Positions 8,521 to 16,189 of a stretch of 64,000 nucleotides of DNA are shown piece after piece (within the stretch, counting starts at the first letter, position 1; the number at the start of each line of letters is the position of its first letter). The position numbers were made by a program, and so were the translations under genes. Origin of the DNA: an uncultured Selenomonas sp. (GTDB taxonomy: Bacteria > Bacillota > Negativicutes > Selenomonadales > Selenomonadaceae); contig USAK01000005.1 in NCBI GenBank assembly GCA_900552565.1, positions 1 to 64,000 on the forward strand, read 5' to 3'. The notes under the pieces were generated by a model. It was given only the letters and a program-made list of their open reading frames with translations, was not told the DNA's origin and did no database searches.

Positions 8521-8549
8521 ATTATATCAGATTTACAGGTTAAATGCAA
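8521..8549 (-). promoter_or_regulatory. Promoter of the BCCT-DUF389 operon
   Basis: On the minus strand TTGCAT (8549-8544), a 17-base spacer ending in TGA, and TATAAT (8526-8521) form an extended -10 promoter. Transcription would start near 8514. Confidence 0.75.
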
Positions 8550-8663
8550 ATTCCCACATCCATCGGATACACTGTACTGGTTTGATGTCTTGGTTTTTTA
8601 TCCCCGATGTGATAGACTTCGGTATGAGATAGATCCAAGTGATCGTATTTTGGGAGGGTGACG

Positions 8664-8981
8664 ATGAAAAAGGTGCGGATTACGGTGATGCGCAAGGCCT
8701 GCTATGAGGATCTTATGGCAAAATACGAGAATCCGATGGAGGATGCCTGCGCGATGGAGGAAGGGCAGGTATTCATCGCGAATGGCTGGCAGCGGCCGGA
8801 AGGGCTCTGCGAGAGTGCCTGGGAGACGATGTCGCCGTTCGTCATGGGACTTGCGCACGGTGCGGAAGATTTCTATGAGGGATGGATGAAGAATCCCCGT
8901 TCCGCGATGCTTTCGTGCAACGATGGCTTTCGCCCGGTGAGCTTCCTGTTGGAAGCATTGGATGAAGACGCTGAGAAATGA
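8664..8981 (+). CDS. TIGR04076-family small protein
   Basis: This 105-residue protein resembles the TIGR04076 family: short proteins beginning KKVRITVMRK with an N-terminal EDLMAKY, a central EEGQVFIANG and C-terminal CNDGFRPVSFLLE. No function is established. ATG 8664 has GGGAGG six bases upstream; GTG 8658 is possible but lies on the ribosome site. The tag gene starts within its stop codon (ATGA overlap at 8978), so they form a two-gene operon. It is preceded by a weak promoter-like pair, TTGGTT with 17 bases to TAGACT. Confidence 0.6.
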   Translation: MKKVRITVMRKACYEDLMAKYENPMEDACAMEEGQVFIANGWQRPEGLCESAWETMSPFVMGLAHGAEDFYEGWMKNPRSAMLSCNDGFRPVSFLLEALDEDAEK

Positions 8982-9571
8982 GAGATAGATATATGGAACA
9001 TCTTTCCTGGCCGGACGGCAGGCAGCGCTGCTTCTGGGCCAATCCAAAGAATGAACGCTATGTCCGCTATCACGACGAGGAATGGGGCAGGCCTGTGCAT
9101 GACGACGGAAAGCTCTTTGAGATGCTGCTCTTAGAATGCTTCCAGGCCGGTCTTTCGTGGGAATGCATGCTCAACAAGCGCGAGGGGTTCCGACGCGCTT
9201 TCGCAGACTTCCATCTGGAAAAGGTCTGTGCATTTACGGCAATGGATGTCGAGCGACTGATGCAGGATGATGCCATCATCCGCCATCGCCGCAAGATCGA
9301 GGCGGCCGTAGGGAATGCGCGCGTTTTCCGGGAAATCCAGCGGGAGTATGGTAGCTTTGACTGCTATCTCTGGCGGTGGACGGAAGGAAAAACTGTGCAC
9401 GAGTGCGGCCTGATTACCTCTCCGCTATCCGATGCCTTGGCCAAAGACTTAAAGAAGCGCGGCATGAAGTTCGTCGGCTCGACCACGATCTACTCGTACC
9501 TGCAGGCCGTCGGCGTCATCGAGTCACATGAACCCGGCTGCTTTCTTTCCGGAACCTGTCTTTCGGTATGA
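8978..9571 (+). CDS. tag: DNA-3-methyladenine glycosylase I
   Basis: Tag removes 3-methyladenine from alkylated DNA in base-excision repair. The protein has 197 residues from ATG 8978, or 192 from ATG 8993, whose product begins MEHLSWPDG and matches the family's usual start better; the sequence does not decide. Zinc ligands are visible as Cys in CFWANP, His in YHDEEWG and His/Cys in SHEPGC. The helix-hairpin-helix body includes LLLECFQAGLSWECMLNKRE with the catalytic-site glutamate, and FVGSTTIYSYLQAVG. Cytoplasmic. It is coupled to the preceding small gene by overlap. Confidence 0.92.
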   Translation: MRDRYMEHLSWPDGRQRCFWANPKNERYVRYHDEEWGRPVHDDGKLFEMLLLECFQAGLSWECMLNKREGFRRAFADFHLEKVCAFTAMDVERLMQDDAIIRHRRKIEAAVGNARVFREIQREYGSFDCYLWRWTEGKTVHECGLITSPLSDALAKDLKKRGMKFVGSTTIYSYLQAVGVIESHEPGCFLSGTCLSV

Positions 9572-9680
9572 GCTGCATGACGGGGAGAGAATTTTGCATG
9601 AGGATGGAGATTGTTCTCCGGGTGTGGGAGAATCTATAGGTAATCCATACAATGTCATGTATTTGTGAAGGGGAATCATC

Positions 9681-10244
9681 ATGAAGAAAATCAGTACATG
9701 CTTACTGACGCTGCTCCTGCTGGTGGCGTCGATCTCGGTCACGCAGGCGGCGGGGCTCAATGAATTGACGGAGACAAAGGTGCAGCTGGAAGACAGCCTG
9801 GATGCGGACGGCTTCGCTGCGGCCTACAACAAGATCAGTGCCTACCCGATCGCGGGCGACTTGACGAAGCGCGTGCAGGGGAACTACATCTCGTACTTTG
9901 CCGGGATCGATGCGGACACGGTCATGATCCTCAATGCGAACCAGGCCGGCCACCTCTCGAACATCGTCATCGCGCATCACGGTGCCATCAATGCGGCGGA
10001 GCAGGAGAAGCTGCGCGTCGTCTTTGACTGCACGCTGACGGCACTGGGCCTCAAGGCTGACGAGAACAATCTCTTCTTTGCAAATCAGGCCTTCGACTGC
10101 CTCGCCCTGACGAATGACACTCTGCTGGCCGCCCGCCTGCCGCGTGAGGAGACGCAGCGCACGTGGACGTTCCTCAAGGCGGTCAATCCGGAGAAGCAGG
10201 TCACGACGATCCTGATTGAAGCCGTTGTGGACCAGAATCCATGA
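9681..10244 (+). CDS. Secreted or periplasmic protein of unknown function
   Basis: This 187-residue protein starts with a clear signal peptide: KK, a Leu-rich core LLTLLLLVASISV and cleavage after TQA at about residue 23. The mature part is soluble, acidic and without repeats, and has one cysteine pair candidate (CTLTALG and FDCLALT). I do not recognise the family. AAGGGG lies 8 bases upstream of ATG 9681. The next gene begins four bases before its stop and is a pseudogene, so these may once have been an operon specific to this lineage. Outer-membrane bacteria would place it in the periplasm. Confidence 0.7.
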   Translation: MKKISTCLLTLLLLVASISVTQAAGLNELTETKVQLEDSLDADGFAAAYNKISAYPIAGDLTKRVQGNYISYFAGIDADTVMILNANQAGHLSNIVIAHHGAINAAEQEKLRVVFDCTLTALGLKADENNLFFANQAFDCLALTNDTLLAARLPREETQRTWTFLKAVNPEKQVTTILIEAVVDQNP

Positions 10245-10276
10245 GCAGCATGCATAGGGGAGAGGAGAAAGAAGCG

Positions 10277-10869
10277 ATGCAGGTGGACTGGTCGCACTTC
10301 ACGCTGGCTGACTTCCTGGAGCTGCGCTGGCGCCTGCTGAATGACTGGCAGGCTGTCCTTCCGGGCGGCGAGTACTTCGGCCAGGTGCGCATCGGCGATG
10401 TCTGCTACGATATCCAGATCGAGTGGCTGACTGAAGATGAGCCGGATACAGGCGATGCATCGGGGATAAAGCAGCGGGCAGCCCTGAGCGAGACGATGAT
10501 ACTGAGGAAGCGGATATCGACGATCTGGAAGACTGGAATGAACTCGGCGATAGCGTCGACGGCATGGAGCTCATGGTCACGATGAGTCCGTTCTTCCCGC
10601 ATGATGAAGATGAGGCTGAACCGCCCTACGATGAACTCGTACCCGGCATGCCCTACGACACGCAGCACGGCGCGAGCCTTATCGACAGCCGCAGGCATTT
10701 CCTGCAGCTGACCTACGAGAGCTTCGTCGAGCTCGTCGAGCGCAGCATACTGGAGATTATCGCCCGCTTCCCGCGCCTCCAAGCCGCGGCCATGCAGCAG
10801 ACCGGCTTCTGGGACCGCCATGACGCCATCCTCTGCAAGCTGCGGGACCGCGATGAAGAAGGGCGGTGA
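10277..10869 (+). pseudogene. Unknown acidic protein gene, frameshifted
   Basis: ATG 10277, with AGGAG upstream, begins a frame reading MQVDWSHFTLADFLELRWR up to about EDEPDTGDASG (10465). Continuing in the frame one base back gives SPERDDDTEEADIDDLEDWNELGDS and runs to 10869 with FLQLTYESFVELVERSILE. The acidic composition continues smoothly across the shift, so this was one protein of about 197 residues. A lost G in the GGGG tract near 10463 is the simplest explanation. The stretch before the stop in the first frame is not protein-like. No family is recognised. It lies between the secreted orphan and another broken gene. Confidence 0.6.
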
Positions 10870-10875
10870 GGCGTC

Positions 10876-11636
10876 TTGAACGGGAATCACCTGTCTGAGC
10901 GGCTGCGCTCTATCGTCACGGAGGTCCGTTTTGCGCAGGGCCTCTTTGGTGGCTCTGCCTGACGAATGTGACGCAGCTCGTCCAGCTCTATCTGTATGAA
11001 GGGAAGTCGCTGCCGGTGGAGGCCGTGACGCTGCTGCTCATGGAAGGGCTGCTGCGCGTGGCGGGGCTCTCGCTCCTGCTGGCGCTTCTCTGCTCGCTTT
11101 TGCCGCGCTTTGTGCGGCGCGGGGTCGCAGCGCTCAGTGGCCTTCTCTTTCTGGTCGATGTCTTCTCGCTGACACACTACCGCAGCGTGCTCGATGCGGG
11201 CCTCCTGCAGGTCATCCTTGCGACGAACCCGCAGGAGGCGGTCGAGTACATGGTGACGCAGGGCGGCGATATCCTGCCGCTTCTGGCCGTGGCGTTGCTC
11301 TTGGCGGGGGCTTTGCTGTTGTATCGGCGAAGAGGTGCTGAGAGGCAGGGACGCTTTGGGATGTGCCTGTCCCGGCCGCAGAGACGGGCGTTCTTTGCAG
11401 GGCGCGGGACGAGAGTGCTCTCGCTCGTTTTACTGACACTGTTCGCGGGCTCCGTTTGTCATGCGTTCGCCGATCCGGAAGACAGCCCGGAGAAGCTGCC
11501 GTGCAGTCTCTCGGTCGGCCGCCTGGCGGCCAATCTCAAGCAGTCGTACGACGAGAACCGCTCGACGGCCTACATCGACTACGCATTCGCGAGCCACGTT
11601 GAGACCGTAGTATTGCTGTCGAAAATTGAGAAATAA
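10876..11636 (+). pseudogene. LPS phosphoethanolamine transferase-like gene, catalytic domain missing
   Basis: From TTG 10876 (LNGNHLSERLRSIVTEVRFAQG), a frameshift near 10945 is needed to join WLCLTNVTQLVQLYLYEG and the rest. The remaining 220 residues are a membrane domain of about four or five hydrophobic segments. It contains THYRSVLDAGLLQVILATNPQEA, like the TNPxEA segment in the membrane part of EptA/CptA-type phosphoethanolamine transferases. The alkaline-phosphatase-fold catalytic domain with its nucleophilic Thr is absent: the frame ends at 11636, just where it should begin. Intact members have over 500 residues. Assignment rests on that short motif, so it is moderate. Confidence 0.5.
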
Positions 11637-11706
11637 ACAGGGTGGCAGGAATATATCTGCAGCAATCTGCGGCAGTAACAAGGGCACAGGAGGGAAGGCG
11701 GTGCTT

Positions 11707-12348
11707 ATGAAGAAGAAAGAAGACAGCTCCTCTGCATTGCGGTATCGTATGACGCATGCAGAGCTGATGGATCGTATTAAGGGGTTGGAAAGTGAGAAGG
11801 GAAGTCCCTGCTGGCGAAGGATTACTGCTGGTGCATCTGGGAGAACAATTCCCGCTGCACGAACTGCGCTTCCTTAAAGACACTGGCGACGAAACAGAAG
11901 ACAAGCAAGTTTGAATTCATCGATGATGACATGTATCTGCTTGTGGCGAATTATCTGGAAGTCGACGGCCGGCCGTGCGTCCTCGAGAATATCCTGCATC
12001 TCGATGATGAGACACTCATCGGGGCATATGGCAGGAGATGCTGCTCTGCGGCAGGTGGCACAGGTTGTCTCTTCGTGCACGCGCAGGACCGATATTTTTC
12101 TGCGCTATGGCGGTGATGAATTCCTGCTGGCCTTTGAGGATATTCCGCAGGACGTATTCATGCGAAAACTCGAGGATATCTGTGCAGCCGTAGAACGGAC
12201 GGAAGTGCCGGGCTATCCGCAGATTCACCTGACCCTCAGCATTGGCGGTGTCTACGAGAAGGGGCAGCTGAAAAATGTGCTTGAGAAAGCCGATGAGGCC
12301 CTTTACGAGGCAAAACGTCAGCGAGGGCGTGTCGTTATCCGCATATGA
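11707..12348 (+). pseudogene. GGDEF (diguanylate cyclase-type) protein, frameshifted with internal deletion
   Basis: Three pieces in different frames make one gene. ATG 11707 begins MKKKEDSSSALRYRMTHAEL. After a shift near 11795 comes a cysteine-rich sensor segment, CWCIWENNSRCTNC followed by SKFEFIDDDMYLLVANYLE. Near 12025 the frame changes again, and the sequence jumps from DDETLIG to YGHMAGDAALRQV, skipping the start of the GGDEF domain. The signature YGGDEF and SIGGVYEKGQ remain, ending at 12348. Intact proteins would make cyclic di-GMP. The deletion removes the first metal-binding aspartate region, so activity is excluded. Confidence 0.75.
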
Positions 12349-12391
12349 CGGGGCAAAACAGGCGGCAAAGTAAACTTTTTTAGCAGGATTT

Positions 12392-12420
12392 TTGCATTCT
12401 TTATCGAAATGTGTTATTAT
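12392..12420 (+). promoter_or_regulatory. Promoter of sepF
   Basis: TTGCAT (12392-12397), a 17-base spacer ending in TGT, and TATTAT (12415-12420) form an extended -10 promoter about 70 bases before sepF. Confidence 0.65.
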
Positions 12421-12494
12421 GTCGATAGTTGAATACAGTTTTCTATTGTGGATGAACTGATTGGATATGAATTCAGGTGGAAGGACGAGATGTT

Positions 12495-13037
12495 ATGAGC
12501 GGTGTAGAGAAGATCAAAGGCAAGTTTCAGGGCCTGCTTGATGTGCTGATGCCTTGGGAAGATGTAGAAGTAGAAGAGACGGATGCTGCAGTGGAACAGA
12601 AAAAGAGCCAGCAGACGGCTGCGAAGAAAACGGCAGCTGCTTCTGCCACGGAAGAATACAAAGTTTCGGGCGGCAGCTCTATCTATGTACAGCGTCCGGA
12701 GCCGGAGATGTCCTCTTCCTACCATGCTAAGACGAAAACGTTGCGTCCTCAGCTGACGGTCCATACGACGAAGGTGCCGGAGCTTCGCGTACAGATTTAC
12801 GTACCGGAGAACTTTGACCAGGTCACGGATATCGCGGACGACCTCAAGGCAGGCAAGGCCGCTGTGGTCAACTACGAGCGCGTGGCTGCCGAAGAGCAGC
12901 GCCGCATCTGCGACTTTGTCAACGGTGCCTGCTATATTGTCGATGGCTGTGCAAAGCGCATCTCGGAGCAGATTGTGCTCTATGCACCGGAAGGTGTCGA
13001 TGTTGCCGAAGCCATGCCGGCAGCACTCAAAGACTGA
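12495..13037 (+). CDS. sepF: Cell division protein SepF
   Basis: SepF bundles FtsZ filaments and anchors the Z ring to the membrane. ATG 12495 is preferred, with AAGGAC 8-13 bases upstream, giving 180 residues; GTG 12477 is in frame but overlaps that site. The N-terminus MSGVEKIKGKFQGLL is the amphipathic membrane-binding helix. A low-complexity Ala/Lys/Gln linker (about 35-60) leads to the SepF core (about 88-170) with VPENFDQVTDIADDLKAGKAAVVNYE and FVNGACYIVDG. It is alone between its promoter and a terminator, whereas in many Firmicutes it lies in the ylm cluster near ftsZ. Confidence 0.92.
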   Translation: MSGVEKIKGKFQGLLDVLMPWEDVEVEETDAAVEQKKSQQTAAKKTAAASATEEYKVSGGSSIYVQRPEPEMSSSYHAKTKTLRPQLTVHTTKVPELRVQIYVPENFDQVTDIADDLKAGKAAVVNYERVAAEEQRRICDFVNGACYIVDGCAKRISEQIVLYAPEGVDVAEAMPAALKD

Positions 13038-13080
13038 TTCATGTCAATCCAGTAATATTGACAAACCATGGATTCATGCC

Positions 13081-13107
13081 AGCCTGCCTCAAAAGGCAGG
13101 CTGTTTT
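13081..13107 (+). terminator. sepF terminator
   Basis: AGCCTGCCT (13081-13089) pairs with AGGCAGGCT (13094-13102), followed by GTTTT. Confidence 0.85.
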
Positions 13108-13133
13108 ATGTTGTGTGAAAAGGGGTATTGCAG

Positions 13134-14594
13134 ATGAAACAGAATGATGCAGAAAAAGATACCGTACTTGAAGGCGTACTCGCTGAGTTTGCCAAACTTG
13201 CCGCTATTCCGCGTAAATCCGGCCATGAAAAGGCCGTCAGCGATTTCCTGAAGAATTATCTGACGGAGCTTGGCTTCAAGGTCACGCAGGATGAGGCCAA
13301 TAACATCATTGCGGATAAAGAGGCTTCGGCTGGCTTCGAGAAGGCACCGCTGACCATCATGCAGGGCCATATGGACATGGTCTGCGTCGCGGAGGAAGGC
13401 TATGCCTATGACCCGCTCAAAGACCCCATCAAGCTGGTGCGCACGGATGAATATCTTTCGGCCGAGGGCACGAGCCTTGGTGCCGATGACGGCATCGGTG
13501 TGGCTGAGGCCATCTACATCATGAAGAATGCCAAAGATCACGGTCCGCTGCGCCTGATTGTCACGACGGATGAAGAGCAGAGCATGAAGGGGGCCATCCA
13601 TCTTTCGGCAGAGCATCTCAAAGATGCATCGTTCCTCATCAACTGCGACAGCGAAAACTACGATGAGCTGACGGTCGGCAGTGCCGGCAGCGTCGACCTC
13701 GACTTTACGCGTGAACTCAAGCGCGTCGAGCCGGAGACGTCGGCAGCCTGGCAGATTGAGGTCAAGGGCCTGCGCGGCGGCCATTCGGGCGAACGCATCG
13801 GCGACGGCCGCGGCAACGCTATCCGCACCCTCGCGATGATCCTGACGGAGCTCGCCGGCAAAGGTGAGATTGAGCTTTCGTCGTTCACGGGCGGCAAGGC
13901 ACGCAACGCCATCCCAAATGATGCCAAGGCCGTCTTCGTCACGGACCTCGCAAAGGAAGACATCGAGGCGGTCATCAACGACCAGAAAGAGCGCTTTATG
14001 CAGATGTACGGCAATGTTGAGCCGCAGATTCTCGTGCCGCTCACGAGTGTCGAGTCCCCGCAGCAGGTCCTGAAGGCCGGCGACACGCAGCGTCTGCTGC
14101 GCCTTTTGACCATCCTGCATACGGGCGTCTACGCGATGTCGTCGGTCATCCCGGGGCTGGTAGAGACGAGTGCAAACCTCGGCGTTGTCAACATGCGCGA
14201 GGAGGAAGTCGAGGTCCAGTTCTTCCCGCGTTCGGCCATTGACCAGAAGCTTGATGAGTTCCGCCAGTACGCTGAGACCATTGCCGCGCTTACGGGCTTC
14301 ACGGCTCATATCGGCACGCAGTCGCCGGGCTGGAAGGAAAACAAGGACAGCCGCCTTGCCAAAATCGTCGCTGAGACCTTTGCCGAACAGAATGGCAAAC
14401 CAATGAAGGTGGAGACGATTCATGCAGGTCTTGAGTGCGGCTGGCACTTCCGCAAGAACCCGCAGCTCGACATGGTCTCCATTGGCGTGACGACGAAAGA
14501 CATCCACAGCCCGAACGAACACCTCGTGCTCGCCACGGTAAAACCGCAGGTCGACCTCATTGTCGAGACCCTGCACAAGATTGCCAAACTCTGA
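13134..14594 (+). CDS. pepD: Aminoacyl-histidine dipeptidase (peptidase D, M20 family)
   Basis: This cytosolic zinc peptidase cleaves Xaa-His and other dipeptides. ATG 13134 (486 residues) has AAGGGG about 10 bases upstream; TTG 13128 is an alternative. Metal ligands and catalytic residues of the M20 family are visible: GHMD with His79 and Asp81, ADDGIG with Asp119, and TTDEEQ with Glu147/148. The dimerisation lid lies around residues 200-350. It has the family's usual length. It stands alone between two terminators, so it is probably monocistronic, with a promoter in the 13,108-13,130 spacer or read-through from sepF. Confidence 0.92.
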   Translation: MKQNDAEKDTVLEGVLAEFAKLAAIPRKSGHEKAVSDFLKNYLTELGFKVTQDEANNIIADKEASAGFEKAPLTIMQGHMDMVCVAEEGYAYDPLKDPIKLVRTDEYLSAEGTSLGADDGIGVAEAIYIMKNAKDHGPLRLIVTTDEEQSMKGAIHLSAEHLKDASFLINCDSENYDELTVGSAGSVDLDFTRELKRVEPETSAAWQIEVKGLRGGHSGERIGDGRGNAIRTLAMILTELAGKGEIELSSFTGGKARNAIPNDAKAVFVTDLAKEDIEAVINDQKERFMQMYGNVEPQILVPLTSVESPQQVLKAGDTQRLLRLLTILHTGVYAMSSVIPGLVETSANLGVVNMREEEVEVQFFPRSAIDQKLDEFRQYAETIAALTGFTAHIGTQSPGWKENKDSRLAKIVAETFAEQNGKPMKVETIHAGLECGWHFRKNPQLDMVSIGVTTKDIHSPNEHLVLATVKPQVDLIVETLHKIAKL

Positions 14595-14614
14595 TTGATT
14601 TTTATCGCTGTAAG

Positions 14615-14640
14615 AGCCTGCCTTCGTGCAGGCTTTTTTA
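14615..14640 (+). terminator. pepD terminator
   Basis: AGCCTGC and GCAGGCT pair around CTTCGT, followed by TTTTTA. Confidence 0.85.
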
Positions 14641-14661
14641 CTGTCTGCTTCAAGGAAGACA

Positions 14662-14690
14662 TGGACAAGGAAAATGATTTTTGCTAAAAT
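14662..14690 (+). promoter_or_regulatory. Promoter of miaB
   Basis: TGGACA (14662-14667), a 17-base spacer ending in TGC, and TAAAAT (14685-14690) form an extended -10 promoter. Confidence 0.65.
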
Positions 14691-14741
14691 AAAGTATTGA
14701 TTACCAAACAGCAAGCAAAAATAGAAGGACGGATAAATTTT

Positions 14742-16085
14742 ATGAAAATGATTGATGGCAAATTGCATAAATTTGCTTATCTTTTGGTCTATGGCTGCCA
14801 GATGAACCAGAGCGATGCGGAACGCATGATGGGGCAGCTGCGCACGATTGGCTATGAGCAGACGGACTCGATGAACGATGCTGACCTCATCCTCATCAAC
14901 ACCTGCTGCGTGCGCGAAACGGCTGAGGACCGCGTTTACGGCAAGATTGGTGAAATCAAGCATCTCAAGCGGCAGAATCCGGAGCTTATTTTCGGCATCA
15001 CGGGCTGCATGGCACAGAAGGAAGGCGATGCCCTCATCAAGCGTGCACCGCATATCGACTTTGTGCTCGGCACGAACAAGGTGCATGAACTCACGCATAT
15101 CGTCAAGGAAATCCAGCAGGAGCACGGCCATCTCGTCGACGTGCAGCTCGGCGAGACGGAACTGCCGGACGATGTGCCGGTAGCACGCGGAGGGAAACTC
15201 TCCGCCTGGGTCCCCATCATGTACGGCTGCAATAATTTCTGCACGTACTGCATTGTCCCGTATGTGCGCGGCCGTGAGCGCAGCCGCCTGCCGGAAGACG
15301 TTGTCAAAGAAGTGGAGCAGGCTGTGGCCGATGGCTACGAAGAAGTCACGCTGCTCGGTCAGAATGTCAATTCTTATGGCAAAGACCATAAGCAGGCCGA
15401 CTTTGCCGACCTCCTGAAGATGGTCGACGAGGTGCCGGGCATCCGCCGCGTGCGCTTCATGACTTCGCATCCAAAGGACCTTTCCGATAAAGTCATCGCT
15501 GCCATCCGCGACGGCAGACATCTCTGTGAGCACATTCATCTGCCGGTGCAGTATGGCAGCAATCACATCCTCAAGGCGATGAACCGTGTCTATACGGTGG
15601 AATCGTACCGTGAGCTCGTCGGCCGCATCCGTAAGGAGATTCCCAATGTCAGTCTGACGACCGACCTCATCGTCGGTTTCCCCGGAGAGACAGATGAGGA
15701 TTTCCGTGAGATGCTCGACTTCCTGCGCGAAATCCGCTATGATTCGGCCTATACGTTCATTTATTCCAAGCGCTCGGGCACACCGGCGGCGACGATGGAG
15801 CATCAGGTCGAGGAAAGTGTCAAGAAGGAACGGCTGAACGAGCTCATGGCCGTACAGAATGAAATCAGCCTGGAAATCAACCAGAAGCTTCTCGGCAAAA
15901 CCATGGAAATCATGGTTGAGGGACCGAGCAAGAATGATGCTTCGGTCTGGATGGGCCGCACGCGCACGAATAAGATTGTTCTGTTCCCGCACGATGGGGA
16001 GCAGGCCGGTGACTTCATCGATGTCAAAATCACGCATCCGCAGACCTGGGTGCTCAAGGGTGAAAAAGTCCATACGAATGATTGA
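14742..16085 (+). CDS. miaB: tRNA-2-methylthio-N6-dimethylallyladenosine synthase MiaB
   Basis: This radical-SAM methylthiotransferase modifies A37 of tRNAs reading UNN codons. ATG 14742 (447 residues) has AAGGACGG about 10 bases upstream. The N-terminal UPF0004 domain provides three cysteines for the auxiliary cluster (Cys19 in VYGCQMNQSD, Cys55 in NTCCVRE, Cys89 in GITGCMAQ). The radical-SAM domain has CNNFCTYC at 163-170. A TRAM domain ends the protein (about 385-447). It lies upstream of mutS, a common Firmicutes arrangement, but a terminator separates the two. Confidence 0.95.
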   Translation: MKMIDGKLHKFAYLLVYGCQMNQSDAERMMGQLRTIGYEQTDSMNDADLILINTCCVRETAEDRVYGKIGEIKHLKRQNPELIFGITGCMAQKEGDALIKRAPHIDFVLGTNKVHELTHIVKEIQQEHGHLVDVQLGETELPDDVPVARGGKLSAWVPIMYGCNNFCTYCIVPYVRGRERSRLPEDVVKEVEQAVADGYEEVTLLGQNVNSYGKDHKQADFADLLKMVDEVPGIRRVRFMTSHPKDLSDKVIAAIRDGRHLCEHIHLPVQYGSNHILKAMNRVYTVESYRELVGRIRKEIPNVSLTTDLIVGFPGETDEDFREMLDFLREIRYDSAYTFIYSKRSGTPAATMEHQVEESVKKERLNELMAVQNEISLEINQKLLGKTMEIMVEGPSKNDASVWMGRTRTNKIVLFPHDGEQAGDFIDVKITHPQTWVLKGEKVHTND

Positions 16086-16094
16086 TAGAAGAAA

Positions 16095-16127
16095 GGGCGT
16101 GCCGGCAGCTTGGCTGGCACGCCTTTT
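16095..16127 (+). terminator. miaB terminator upstream of mutS
   Basis: GGGCGTGCC (16095-16103) pairs with GGCACGCC (16116-16123), followed by TTTT. It lies in the open frame that extends mutS upstream, which argues against using that extension. Confidence 0.8.
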
Positions 16128-16189
16128 CAGCGATAAATACAGTATATTTATATAGAAGCAAACTTTATGTTCAGGAGGTGTTTGTCTGC

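Noticed and set aside
10277..10869. Programmed ribosomal frameshifting in the acidic protein gene
   Set aside because: The GGGG tract is short, no slippery heptamer or downstream stem is evident, and the neighbouring genes are also broken, so decay is simpler.
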